Shown here: positions 38,142 through 53,100 of the stretch, in pieces
Layout of the letters: every line of letters starts with the position of its first letter
Numbering within the stretch: the stretch's first letter is position 1
Notes under the pieces: model-generated
The model's input: only the letters and a program-made list of their open reading frames with translations
Database searches by the model: none
What the model was told of the DNA's origin: nothing
Translations under genes and position numbers: made by a program
Source of the DNA: Lingula anatina
Lineage: Eukaryota; Brachiopoda; Lingulata; Lingulida; Lingulidae
Assembly: GCF_001039355.2 (NCBI RefSeq)
Contig: NW_019775538.1
Coordinates: 149,684-211,683 of the forward strand
Direction: 5' to 3'
DNA: 62,000 nt

Positions 38142-41100
38142 AAAAGTCACTGGCTTTTAAAAAAAATCATGGATGGAACAGAATTTCTTAGTGCTTTAGC
38201 TACAAATAAGTACTTATTAATGCATTTTGTATGGTACACTTGTTCCCTTGTCCAAACATTTTTCAACATACCGAGGCAGTGCTAGTTTTGCCAGAAAGTC
38301 CCTCTTGTGCAATAACTCTCAGATTGTAGGTATGTGGGTCCCTTTCGTAATCCAAGACCTTCTTGGTGCTGACGATACCATCAGTAGGGTGAAGGTAGAA
38401 CTCTGCGGAGTCCTGATTTGTGTCTGTTTTCAGGGAGTACATGATTGACTGGCCTTGAAATGATTTGGCTCTTACTGTACCAACACTATGTCAAGAAAGA
38501 AAGAAATTTTTATTAAAAAATCTTCAATGTAAAATAAAATACAATTTCAGTGATTTACAACGAATACTTGTCAGGTTACTCTGGTCTTAAATACAGTTGT
38601 TGTTTTTATCTAAATCATTGCACAGTCAATTAAATGAAATGGATCAGAAAACAAAAAGACAACCCCTGAGAAAATGCATCTCATTTAACGCACTGTGAAA
38701 CTTACGTGACACTTACAGTTCTCAATCATTCTTTGATTTTCTTTTTTAAAGAATAATGTTCTTAATCTGTTCTAGGACATTCTGAAGGACTTCCCAAAAA
38801 CAGTTCCCCAAATGTTACATTCATTACAGAACAACATTAGAACTGTAAAAAAAAAAAAAAAAATCCAACAAATGTTCTAGAATAGATTGAGAACCCAAAG
38901 TGAACATTAAATGAGTCAATTTTCTTGCAGGGATACTTACCTGTAACCACTATTAGCATCTTCAGGACAATCCATTGTGTACGATTCCTCAAAGAATTGT
39001 GGCGGCAACTCCCCAACGAAAATACGCAGATTTTTTGACTCGCTGACCTGGGGTGGATTGGCACTGATATCTTGCGCCTGGACAAGAATCTCGTACTCCT
39101 GACCACTATTCAATGCTGTGACAGTGTTGCTAACTATTCCAGTTGTCTCCTGCACAGCAAATTCATCGTCACCTCCTACAGGGATACAAGTATGAAATAC
39201 AACATTTAATGCCATTGCTTTAGATTATTGGTTTTGAATGCAGTAATTACTGTACTTTGAATAAGGGTCTGTATCAATATGGATAAAGCTTTAATTTGGG
39301 AAAAATGTATTTTTGGTACCTTATATACAACAGCAGGGTCATTATACACAGAGACAGCATCAAAAATTTACCATACAACTTTCCCAAAATTGACAAAATG
39401 GTTTCTATTCCCTGGACAAACATTTTTTTTGACAAACATATATTCCACCACTGTAGCATCTGCATGCAGTCCATTTAAAAAGTCATAAATTTAGTTGCTC
39501 TTGTTTTGATATTAAGAAAAGGACACATGTAAAGCAAAGAACCAATGCACTAAACTGAACTTGGAGGGCAAGCTGTCAATTATGGTCATAATCTGTGTGT
39601 CGCATTAATGAACCAGATGGTGCTGTAACATGAAGCATCTTTCTTTACCTATCTTGTAGTATCTGACCAGAGAATTGGGGTCAGCATCGACAGCATTCAG
39701 CTCAAAGACCTTGGAGTTTAAGGCAGGGTTTTGACTTATAGTGGTCAGAAACTTGGTCGGCTGGTTGACAAACACAGGAACTTCGTCATTTCTGTTTTCA
39801 ATGTTAAGTCTAACTGCGATCAGATCCGTAGCTGAAATAGTAATAATATTAACATTGCATGAAAAAAAAATTATACTCAGGATACATCATTTACTGTCAT
39901 GTTTACAAAAAGTGCATTAAAATATAAATAACATTTTAAATAGATTAAATAAGATCATACAAATTATTCAATCCTTGTAAGAGCAGAATTACCTAAAAGA
40001 TCTGTCATATGCATTCAGAAATATTTCTGATTTCCCCAAAAAATTCCAGAAAAAGGGCATCCAAAATGAAAGTTCTTAAATAAATAAAATCTTAAAACAA
40101 AGGAAAGATTGGGAAATAGAGAGCAACAGAATCATTCCATCTTGAAAAAGTTTGCTTTTATCTTAACTACACAGTGACAGTGGCCACAACAAAACTTAAA
40201 CCTAGCAGCATATTCTCAACATTGTCAAGCTAATCAGGTGCTTGTTATGTATACGTGTGTAATCAAAATAATTTCAAAATTCCTTCCCAACAATACTTGA
40301 AAGGTCCCACATATAACCCAAGATAACCCTGATAAGACTTTTAAGGATACAAATTCTATCCTCAATTCATCAAATGCCACTTAATATTCACAAACAGTAT
40401 TCCAAGAATGTAAGAATTCTGCAGCCTGAAAGGGGCTTTAAATTTACCAAAGAACATTAAATATGCACGTCTGGGGCTTATTCTTCAGTTATTGGAGACT
40501 CAGACTCCATTCCCATAGACATCATTGGTCTACGTGGATTGATCCAACTCTGCAAAACTCATAAAGTGCAATCAGCTTAACTGAATGACACACCTCTTAT
40601 TTCTAACATACTGGTAAAATCACTATAATTTTTGTATTCTGCTATGCTACGAGGCAGCGTGCCATTAAATTAAGCTAATTCCAGTCAGCGAGAGTCCTCA
40701 CAAAGTTGGGTCGATCCACAAAGACTAAAGGTGTGTGTGAAAATGGGGCCTCAAATTCAAACTAACATCAGTATAAGGTTCTGCAAATATTCTGCTGTGC
40801 CTGGCTTTGTAAACTTGAGGCCCAGAGCAACTCAAATAACAGCTCGCAGTTGAATTGAGACTTAATTATGCTTACAGGTTCGCACAAATGGGACTTTTGT
40901 CATCACAGGTTATGAAAATACAACTCCACACAAAGAAGTTGTTTGTGTACACGCTAGACTCGAGACTCAAATCTAAAACCCACACAGACGGACTTTTATT
41001 TTTTTTTTTTGTTTGTTTGGTTGTGGTAATATATTCAAGCCCATCTCAGCTTATTAGACACTTTAATAAAACAAACCATACTGATACAGCTGGGTTATCT

Positions 41101-44100
41101 TGTTAAGTTACTGAAATATCAATACAATTCATAAATATACTGTAACTGAGAGAAATATCTTATATACCATTCAAAGCTAAAACCTCTGCAAGTGTAAAAT
41201 GCTTTTCATTTTTATTACAAACTAATGATCACAACCTTCAAATCTAATTCTTAAGTTGGTGAATCAGTTTTCATATTGGTCCATATGCCTGAGGCTTAAG
41301 ACTATCTCACTGATACAGTCAAAGTTTTTAAGGGGAAAATAAATACATAATCTGACATCAAAGGAAAATTAGTAATTTCACCTCATCCTGACTGGAAAAC
41401 TATATTTGTAAAAGTTCATTTCTACAAACAAACAGCATTTCAAGAAATCACTGGTGTTACTGGTATATGTGGGTTTGTCAACTTCATCCATCTTAGTTGA
41501 TAGATCGCAACACTTAGTACTTTATTATCACAAAGGTGGGTTGATAGACTGATTAGACTTGCTGCCTTTGGTGAGTAAATCGTAATCAGATGGCATAATT
41601 ATGATTAGATAAAACCTCTACTGGCAAACACAACTAATTTTCAACCATAATACTAGTATATAGATGGTGAAACGAAACTAATAAATTATTTCTCACTATC
41701 AGAGAATGGTGACTCACTACAAAGCACACCTCTGTTTACCAAGATAGGCTTTAAAACCCAACTGTAATATTTGATAACCAAGCATTATGGAAGCTCTCAT
41801 TCTTGTTTTATTGCCCCCATTTTGACCAATATTTTTAATTTTTTTAAATATGTGCTTTCCAACTTCCTGCCTACTTTTTATCAGTTTATCATATCCCTAG
41901 ACTGTGAAAGAGCCAGAAATTTCTTTGACATTCTATAGAATGGTTTAATATATTAAGTGTTGCCTTTCAAGGTGTATAAAGATAAAATTATCGGTATGAA
42001 AGAGGAAGGATATATATCCTTGACTTCTATATTTATTACCAGCCTATTAAGGAAAACCCATGGTGATAAGATTATTTTAACATGATGATCAGCTGTGATA
42101 AAAAATAATAAAAAAGTCAAACTTGAGAAAGACCATCTAAATTTGACCACTTAAATGAAAAATGTTTGTCAGCATTGAGTGTACATTTCCATGACTAAAT
42201 CTATCAAATTCTCAGAGCTTTGTGAATTTATGTCTTGAAAGTGAGATTACCAGATATATTTTTTTTATAAAAATCAGCTACTAGAAAGTTTTAACTAGCC
42301 ACTGCTGCCAAGTTATGAAATAAAATAATTATATTGATAAATCAGAAAATAAAAGAACTGACTTATCACCAGGCAAGACCATCCTGAAACTATCTCTAGT
42401 GTTTTTTTTTCTATTTTCACTACTACAATGCCCCGTCTCAATCTTCCCATTGTTTTGTACCATTTCCATAGCTACACGTTTTAAGCCAGCATTACATACA
42501 ATTAATGACCAGGTTTAATGATCACGAGGGCTTCATTAAGATCCAATCATTGATGTCCCACCTGCAAGGCTTTAAGCTTATAATTTTAATTAAAATCATG
42601 TCTATTAGTTTCATTTAGCTTTATGGAATCCCCGCATCTCAACCCTTAAAAGGTAAACTACAAAAAAATATCAAAGATTAAAATGAAAAGAAACAAAGGA
42701 AAATCAATCTTATCTTATAGCTTTTGATCTTTCTGTAATAAAATCCCCATCACACATCTCAAAGCTAGTCTCTGATTCAGTGATGTTTCAAAAGATAAAA
42801 ACACTCTATGCTTTTAACTAACTTCAAGCAAATGTATTGTCTATATAGCAGCTACTTTATAATAAATTAACACAACTTCCTGGAGAGAAAAAAAAGATGC
42901 CTTAAGTACACAGAGGGTTAAAATGATGTTCAAATATCAGCTTTGGGAAAACATTAGTCTTAAGCTATATTACTTCTGGGATTTCTTGAAAAAGCAATAC
43001 TTGTCTGGTTGACTAGTCCATTAAGTGCCCTGAGAGCTTGCAGCACTTCTGACTGTCTGGAAAGTACTGCTCGGTTGATTTATTCCAAATTAAAATTATA
43101 ATAAATAATGGCTTTCAAACTATATCTTCTTTATTTACACATCTAATTTTGAAGCGTCTTGTAATGCAAGCAAGTGCTGGTAATAATAAACCAAAATCTT
43201 AAAAAGCAGAAAACATTACTTTTCATCAAGGCTTGAACTTCCCTGCAGAAATGATCTTAGGATAAATTTTGACATTTGAAATTGGTTCAGATACAAAATA
43301 TAACTTTAATAACGGTCAAAGATTATTTGTGCTCATTAAATTTATTTATGTTTCATATTCTCCATCTGACATAGACACTATTACTTACCACTTCTATCAG
43401 AAAGTAAACACCTATTACAACATCATTATTCATTCAAAGAAGACGGATTAAATTATTCAAAAGTCAAATGACAATTTCAGTATTAATAGAATATTACAGT
43501 AATACATCTATAATACCAATGAACATAGTTCAAGGCATCAAAAAAAAAAAAAAAAAAAAAAAAAAAACTTTAGGTGATAAAAAAATACCCCAAGCATCAA
43601 CAGTTAAGTGATAGAGAATCGCTCTGGTGCAGCACATATATCTCAATTCATTACATGGTCATCAATCATCACAAAGTACTGATCCGACATATTTTTAGTT
43701 AACCCAGAGGACCCACAGGTGATTAATACTTCCACAGAACTACTATGAAACATGGATAGCATCTCTCAGGTATGCCAAGTTTACCTGTAAAAAGCTGTTG
43801 TACTTGGTGCAGGAAGTTGTTTGTTTGTTTTGTTCTTTTTTTATATGTAGACCTGTCTACTTTTTTTCCTGCTAGAGTATAATATGTGTGGCATTACCTT
43901 AACGTAGATTTTTTCATCACAAACTTCAAGGATGAAAACTTACATTCTGCAAATGAATTCTCTTCAGTTTAAATGTAAAATTACACTTTAACAATGTACT
44001 GCCCACAACTGTAAGTGACCTTTGCAGCTGACAGCAGTAAGACTTCCAGTGCAAGGTTGGCTGAATTTTGAATGGGATCCGAGCGTGTTCACCATCAGAA

Positions 44101-47100
44101 AGACATCTGTTGCAAAAACTCCTACCAAACACTCAACCATATTCTTACACATTCCCAAGAGTGCATGGAGGAAAAAAATCATTCCTGGGAAACTTTTTCA
44201 ATGCCCAAGCATGAAAATAACATTTGAGAAATATGTAAGTTGGTCGATATCTGCAATTCAAATTTTTTTTTTTTTTTTTTTTGTGCATCAGTTAGAGAAA
44301 AGTGCTTAATATCTTTGATTCAGACAGTCATTTGCAACAGAAACAGTGTCTGTGAAGAAAATCTAAAATCTTAGACGAGAAAGTAATGTGAAAGACAACC
44401 AATAATGGATGACCATCCTCCAAGGAATATCAACTTTTCCTGGAGAGAGGAAGATAACCAGAATATTTCCTTCTTGCATTTCACCAATCATTCAAATTCA
44501 CAGAGCATGTCAGGACTTTTAGATGTGATCTTTTTATTATTAATTAAGGAATCAAAATGGCATGACAAATTAAAGTCACCAGCTGCTCAAAGAGAAAAAA
44601 AAAGTGTTCTAATTTCCAGAGCACGTCGCAATTTTGAACTAAGATTTTATAAACAATAAAAAATCAACAGGGCATAAAAATCATAGCCATCAGTTGTTCA
44701 AAGGAATGAAAAGGAAAGATTAAGAGAGGTTTAAAAATCAATTAATACAATAGAGTCTGTGACACTTAATCATTTAAGGTCAGGGTTCTATCTTAAGATT
44801 CTCCTTTCATTTTGTAACAGGAAATTAAGATTATAAAGCCCCTATCTGATACAGCAGGAATAGTACATGTCCCTTTAAAGGGATCATAGCCTATATCTGC
44901 TCTGTTGTTGCACGACCAGCAAAATTTATCTGCTCTTCTTGGTAATCCACCTGGCAAATTTCCCAACATGCTCTTAACAGATGCTCCAACTCTCCCTTGT
45001 TACACAGCAAGACCCTTCCTTTTCCCTAAGAACCTTGGTTCTGCCCTAATCTGTGATGTATATTAGTACTTAGGGACAAGACTTCAATAAGAAAACTTGG
45101 CATGCTGTTCACAAGGTGTCTGGAGAAAAGATGCCCTATTTTACTGAATTTATACAATAGATCAACAATATTTGGTGTCATGAATACAAGACTACCAATA
45201 TCTTCAATCATAAAACTATGTGAGTTTTTGTTATCCAGATGGGTAAAGCTTTATACAGTAACTGGCACTTTTGCAGGTATCCTATATTTCTGTATACTTG
45301 TTTATCAAATGTTTTATTTTTCCTGCTACTTTCCTAGTTCTGTTCCACCTATCAGTGTGGCTAGTAATCTTGATATGCTAAATCTCATGTGAAAAAGAAA
45401 GACTTTTATTTCACTCAGTACTCTCTAAGCCTGGGTTCCCATAAACCTATCGTACTAGCAGGATCGATCTAACTCCAAGAGGATTCTCGCTAAATTCAAT
45501 TGCATTGAGTTTCAGCGGCTTAAATGTCTGTCACGTCCTCTAAGGAGGTAATTAACTGAATGCAATTTAACGAGATTCTCCCTCAAGACAGATCGATCCT
45601 GCTAGTATGATAGGGTTATGGGAATGGTCCCCTATTAAACTCAATACCCTCTAAGTTCATCAAAACCTGCTTACTAGTACTGATATCAACTGACAATAAA
45701 AACAATCACCCCAACTTGAATACACCCGAACTTGTACAGAACTTGTGGCTGTCATTTAATGATTTATGCTAATATTGTTACCTTACAGCCAAAAAAAGTT
45801 CATCCTTCAGGCCACTTCATAAAAACCAGGATTGATCTGTTAGTCATAGTGGGCAATACAGAAGGCATAAAATGTCAGTCTGGACACAAAAGACCATATA
45901 TTTGGAAACACTTTAACAGCACGCCAGGGAAGATGGTAAAGCTTTATAAGGACAAAATCTGCAAACTGATTCAGTTCTTTCTGACTTTGTTTAGTACATC
46001 AAATCATGTCATCCCAAGCCAACAAAATGTTCAAATAATAAGGCAAATGTAGATGGCATATAAAAGCAAAGGATAATGTACAAGATACAGCAAAAACAAA
46101 AGAGGAAGTGTGCTCCTGTAAAATGACAATGACATAAAAAAAATACAATTCCCATGTGTATTTTTGTTTTTAAAGGTGAAAATGGACAAAATGTCAATAC
46201 CATTATCATTTTGAGGGTAAAGAAGACACAACAGCATCAATCTAAATGCAGACTATGTGACCTCTCCTCAACCTCAAGTCCATCTAAATTTCAAATTGAT
46301 ACTGCTCTCCCAAAAGGATATCAGAAAACACAATCACAATAAAAGACTGAAATCTGTCTTTGTGAAGCTATAACTTGTTGGATAGACGCATGTGCTTTAT
46401 CTTCATTCACAAGAAGATCTAAGTGAGCCCTTGCTAGCATGTTTTGATTTTTTCCATAGCTATGATGTAGACAGGACTTTCTTCTAACCACAAAGCAATG
46501 GGATTTTTATCTTAGACACTACAGTAGCCCTAAGACAATTGAGGAAATTATTTTTGAAAAGTAACAATGACTAAAAAGAAAAAATGCAAACAAGACTAAA
46601 GTAATGTCACAATATAAATACTATTTATGCTATTTATGTAAATTAAGCCAATAACACTGTACATTTGACAAATTGTTAAAATAATGTGTAATATCTTTGA
46701 TTAAACTATATACTGTATGTCACAAAACCCCTAATAGTGTCAACAGTGCACTGGAGAGAGAGAGAGAGAGAGAGGGGGGGGGTTCAGATCTCCAGGGATG
46801 ATGTCATCCACTTCTATCCAGGTGTCTTTCATAAAATATTCAATGACAGCAATTAATGTTGCAGCTTAATTGTTCTTAATTATATTACTGTTGTGGTTTA
46901 CCGATATGCGGCACTTTTCTGTGCTAGTAATCAAATTAACAACCCCTGTATGCCTTCACAATACAAGCACAGCCTAGCTACAGTAACAAACTTGTACAAA
47001 ACACTTTAACAATACACTTGGAGCTGTAAAATTTTATAACTATTTGCCCAGAATGTCTCACCAAACAACTATGACTTCAACAACTAAAAGATTTCTGTTT

Positions 47101-50100
47101 AAAGCTGACAGGAATTTATGACATGCAAGACTTTTAAAGTTCACAATATAACTAAGCCTTTTTTGTGCCAGCTTATCTGTCCTTCACAAGTTAACTACCA
47201 CTTTAAATTACAAATGCATTCCACAATATGAATATTTCTCCATGTCCAGTTTAGTAAAGTGTAGTATACTATAGTGTAGGACCCACAGAGCCCCAGACAT
47301 GTATACTCGTTGGTACTCAATTTGTTGTGTCTGGGTTTCTTTTCTGCCTAATGGGTATGTTATTAGAATAAGTTCCTGCATTGGAATTATGTTTGGTTGA
47401 GTGCACTATCAGTTTATCACAGATGGAATGTCTTTTTTTTTTCAAATTGAAACTTAGTTGATGACTAACATGGCAGAAAATAAATGTGGGGAAAATGTTC
47501 ATTCTTCTTTTAATGTTCAACTGTAAGATTAGGTCAAATTGTTGTTTTTCGATCAGATGTTTGAGGCAAAGAAAGAATTCCTTTTTTTCCTTTTTTGAGG
47601 CAAAATAACTATTAACAAATTTCAGACACTGCACTGAGGCTTCTTGCAACTAGTGGTATCTAAGTTTGATCTGTCAATTATACAGAGCAAAAACTAATAC
47701 AGTAACAGTATCAATCCAGAAAGAATGGACGAGTGAAAATGCACCACATTTAAATGAATGAAAACCATATATATTTCCTACTGGTCCTTGTTGCATCCTG
47801 GCAACCAATGCAATGTGGTGACTGAGAACTAATTAAATCTACCTTGTCTGATCACAATTCAAGATTGTCTGATCGCTGTTCTGGGAATTAAGTCGCATGT
47901 CGGGGTAATAGTACAGGTGGTATACACATAATGAAATCAATCCAGAATATGTCAGAGGTCTGGCAGACCTGATTATGATATATCTAGTACTAGTAATTAC
48001 ATTTGTTTTGTTGCAATGTGTGACAATATAAAAATATATATATTTCCGAGTCAGGCATGATGTAGCTTTTAATGAAGGTGATTCAAAGCATACATGTTTG
48101 TCGATTTTATGGTTATTTGTATATAAATACTGCTGTGATATTAGGTTAGGAAGAGCTCTTTTCTCATGATACTGGCTGGTAATATAAATAAAAGAATGAT
48201 GGGCCAATTACTAGTTGACAGGCCTATTCCCTTAATATCCAATATCAATACATTTAGTAAATGTACTGTTCAAGCATGCATAGATGTGTCACCAAGTGAT
48301 GAGTTTGAGTTGAATTTTGAGGTGAATTTTTAAATTTCTAATCATTGAAATATAGAACTATTACATGCAAATCAATATCACAAGGATAAACATTCTATTG
48401 CATATTCTTAAAATGTTTCAAGTATCTTTCATATCTGCCTACTACCAAAAAGTCAGGCTAATGCAAAGCATGCCATGCCAAATTTCATTTAAATAAATGT
48501 TTTATAAGTAGCCAACTTCTGACCTTCCGATGACTCGCGGTGTTAGTCTGTCCACACCTGGGGTCTTCATGCTTAATTGAGAAAAATCTAGATTAAAGCA
48601 ACTGTGACCCAGGGGGTGGCCTCAGGTGTACATCTTACATAACACCCTATTTATTAAGGAAGAATTTTCAAGCCAATCCTATGGCAAAATATACAAAGGC
48701 ACAGACAGACAGATACAGGTGTAATCTTAGGGGAGCTGAGTGATCTGTGTTTTTCACGGATTGAATTTTTTTTTTTTGCTAATGGTTTAAATTTATACTT
48801 AAACTGTAATTGCCTGTCTGTTTCTTTCTTATTTTGACAATCTGACATTTATTTAGACAAAACACATAAATATTTAAAAGCTCTTGTCTGAAAGCAAGCC
48901 TATGCTTATGCCAGAGTGCATCTTTAGCGCAGGTGTTATAATTAAAGATGTGCACTTCAAGTTCCACTCTCCAGATTTTTTTAAATTCCACAAGGGGCAC
49001 AGCATTTTTTACCCTCTCTCACACACGCATGCACATAGGCATGCACACACACACATCATACTGAATCTATACAATTTTTACTGAATGACCTGAATCCCCA
49101 GTCAGTTGGGGCACTTATTGCACTGAACTGAGCCTCCATTCTAATCGGTCCTATAAACCATAAATCTCGGGCAAAAAAACTGTCAATCTATTGACGTATT
49201 GTAGACCAGAAACAATTTTAGTTTCCAAGCTAATATGGACACATCTCAACACAACACAAAATGGTGGAGTCACATTATTTTCAACACCACGCTCCATTAG
49301 TCTGTCCATCTGCGACACATTGAGGCACTTCCAAAAGCTACTTAGGATACTCTAGAGATGGACAAATTAAGTTGCAGATTTAGGACCATATGTGCACACA
49401 AATCAGCTTTGTTCTCTACAGTCTTCTCCATTTTATAACAAGGTCTATTATGATAAATTTTTACCATATATTTGAAAACAAAAATAAGATATAGATGGTT
49501 TTTTTCCAAAGTGTCTTCTTCTGATCAATATAAATTTTAGGTTTAATCAATTTTTAGGTTTTATCAATTTTAGATAAATATCCTGTGGGCATTACATCAA
49601 GGCGTATTTACAGTCAAGATGTGTCAGATTAAGTTAGTCCCAATTTAGCATACTATGCAAACTAAACAATTTCTATCAAAGTAAGCAAGTCTAAGACCAG
49701 GGCTCCGTAACTCAAAAGCATTGCGTATTGCGAATAGCGATATCACAGAGGCTACAATGTATTACTGTATATGGGGCAAGTATGGGTGAGTTATGGAATC
49801 CAGACGGTTTTGCTCGGTCACATTGCGCGATGCTTTCGAGTTACACGGCCCTGTTTTCCAGCCTTCCTTCCCCAATGTAATTAAGGTTTGGATCACAATA
49901 GTAGGGTCTGTTCAGAACCAGATGACATGCCAATGAAATAGGATATGCACTTGACCACAACTCCTGCTTCCAATGAGGGCTATCCTTGCAGGGGTAGAGC
50001 AATCAAATCTCAGCATGCTTTCAGGTGGGTCGAACATTTGATCAACTAGTTCTGAACAGGCCCTAAGATTGCATTCAGAACAGATGATCTGTGGACTTAC

Positions 50101-53100
50101 TGATCTGCCGAGTAAATATGCCCGACCCCACTTAAAAGTGATACTGCTGATTCTCTGATGGTCACCCTGCCCCTACGACGGCCATTGCTTGTTCTGAGTG
50201 CGCTCTAAGACAGCTTGCTGCTATGGGCTGTGTCAAGTTGGACCACTCCATCTTTACTGGGAACACTGCTTTTAAGATTCAGAATCTGAGTTCTCTCAGT
50301 TCTGATGTGTGGATCCATGATTGAGTCAATTAACTAATTTGACAACTTGGGAGAAAAATAGGCCAGTTATAGTGAAACATGAGACTGGAAGGGCCTATAC
50401 TTTTGTACTATGGATTTCAGTTAATGGGGCAATAAAAAGCCAATTAAATTCATCTCATTAGTGAGACATAAAAGAGCATTATGGTCACTATGTGGTGTTA
50501 CAAAAGATGCATTTGCCATCCTTTGGGAGTTTACTGAAAGTGAAATCCATATAGTTTGGTGTTATTATACTAAAGACTTATTGTGTGATATTGATTTTAC
50601 TCCCTCAATTATTTCCGACAATCTTTTGAAGATCATTTTGCTGCTTCAAAACCATGACTGAAAATGGTACATTCTGATGTAACACTGAAAATAATGTTAA
50701 AATTGATTTATTTATATTTTGCAAAATTTTATCTTTCTTCCACAATATTTCAAAACAAGTTGTCTACCATCAAAGTACAGTATTGACAAGCTATCCAAAA
50801 CTGATTGCCAATTTTGTAAAGACACATTAGGGACCTTCTAACAAGCAGAAAGCAGACAGTGGGGTTTCAAACAAACTAAAAGAAAACTGAGTGAGAAGAA
50901 ACACAGGTGACTACCTCAATATTGCTCATTTCTAAAGTAAGGGTGCTCTTATCTGCTTAGTCCCCTCTTAAGTGTGACTCATCTCTTAAACCAGGTGGCA
51001 CAACACTGCAATATACTCATTATATTTTGTATGACAACACAATAATTACCATGAAACAGAATGTGGTACGGTACGCTACAACACTTAGACCGCAGAATGA
51101 ATTGCACTGATTATGCCCTCCCCCAAGATGTTCTCTCATGGGTACAGCGCTCTAAAGGTATGAACTGGTGAATCCCTTTTGTAACACCTATTGAATAAAA
51201 TGAATTCCACTTGGAATATTCCCGTTTCACAGTTCCATATTTTTTAGCACTGAAACAACAGAATCATAGTATATATATATATATATATATCAAGGTCACA
51301 GCCATCTTAGACCTTTGCTAATGTGTCATATTTTTGGATGGAGATAGTCAAATTTTCCATTGGCTAATTATGACCAATTATCTTTTTAAATTGGCATAAA
51401 TCACTACCCCCAACTGCAAAATTAGGCTGCATTTCTGTAATTGTACTAACAGGTTTCTGACTTGCATGCTACTGGGAATTCCTTAACAAGTATCTAAATA
51501 CAAGTTACTACTAAATCTAGCAGTATATAAACAGATGTTAAAAGTGATTTTTCAGTTGGCAGGCAGACTTTACAAGGAGTGAACTTTACCACTCCACTTC
51601 CAAGGGGAAGGTAGCAAATCAGGCCGCCTTGTTCAAATAAATGATAAAAATATACCGTATCCTTTATTTAATCTACCAGTTACTCATTAACCAAAGATGT
51701 TAACTTTGAAAGAAGCATTTGACGTNNNNNNNNNNNNNNNNNNNNNNNNNNNNNNNNNNNNNNNNNNNNNNNNNNNNNNNNNNNNNNNNNNTATGGGCTG
51801 TGTCAAGTTGGACCACTCCATCTTTACTGGGAACACTGCTTTTAAGATTCAGAATCTGAGTTCTCTCAGTTCTGATGTGTGGATCCATGATTGAGTCAAT
51901 TAACTAATTTGACAACTTGGGAGAAAAATAGGCCAGTTATAGTGAAACATGAGACTGGAAGGGCCTATACTTTTGTACTATGGATTTCAGTTAATGGGGC
52001 AATAAAAAGCCAATTAAATTCATCTCATTAGTGAGACATAAAAGAGCATTATGGTCACTATGTGGTGTTACAAAAGATGCATTTGCCATCCTTTGGGAGT
52101 TTACTGAAAGTGAAATCCATATAGTTTGGTGTTATTATACTAAAGACTTATTGTGTGATATTGATTTTACTCCCTCAATTATTTCCGACAATCTTTTGAA
52201 GATCATTTTGCTGCTTCAAAACCATGACTGAAAATGGTACATTCTGATGTAACACTGAAAATAATGTTAAAATTGATTTATTTATATTTTGCAAAATTTT
52301 ATCTTTCTTCCACAATATTTCAAAACAAGTTGTCTACCATCAAAGTACAGTATTGACAAGCTATCCAAAACTGATTGCCAATTTTGTAAAGACACATTAG
52401 GGACCTTCTAACAAGCAGAAAGCAGACAGTGGGGTTTCAAACAAACTAAAAGAAAACTGAGTGAGAAGAAACACAGGTGACTACCTCAATATTGCTCATT
52501 TCTAAAGTAAGGGTGCTCTTATCTGCTTAGTCCCCTCTTAAGTGTGACTCATCTCTTAAACCAGGTGGCACAACACTGCAATATACTCATTATATTTTGT
52601 ATGACAACACAATAATTACCATGAAACAGAATGTGGTACGGTACGCTACAACACTTAGACCGCAGAATGAATTGCACTGATTATGCCCTCCCCCAAGATG
52701 TTCTCTCATGGGTACAGCGCTCTAAAGGTATGAACTGGTGAATCCCTTTTGTAACACCTATTGAATAAAATGAATTCCACTTGGAATATTCCCGTTTCAC
52801 AGTTCCATATTTTTTAGCACTGAAACAACAGAATCATAGTATATATATATATATATATATCAAGGTCACAGCCATCTTAGACCTTTGCTAATGTGTCATA
52901 TTTTTGGATGGAGATAGTCAAATTTTCCATTGGCTAATTATGACCAATTATCTTTTTAAATTGGCATAAATCACTACCCCCAACTGCAAAATTAGGCTGC
53001 ATTTCTGTAATTGTACTAACAGGTTTCTGACTTGCATGCTACTGGGAATTCCTTAACAAGTATCTAAATACAAGTTACTACTAAATCTAGCAGTATATAA

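Noticed and set aside
44022-44309. 95-residue plus-strand open frame in cadherin intron 1
   Set aside because: No domain; its tail is a poly-Phe run from a poly-T tract and no splice signals support it.
50461-52231. Identical 66-residue open frames at 50461-50661 and 52031-52231 that could suggest a duplicated small gene
   Set aside because: Both lie in the perfectly repeated 1504-bp segment around the N gap, so the repetition is an assembly artefact, and the frame has no recognisable motif.
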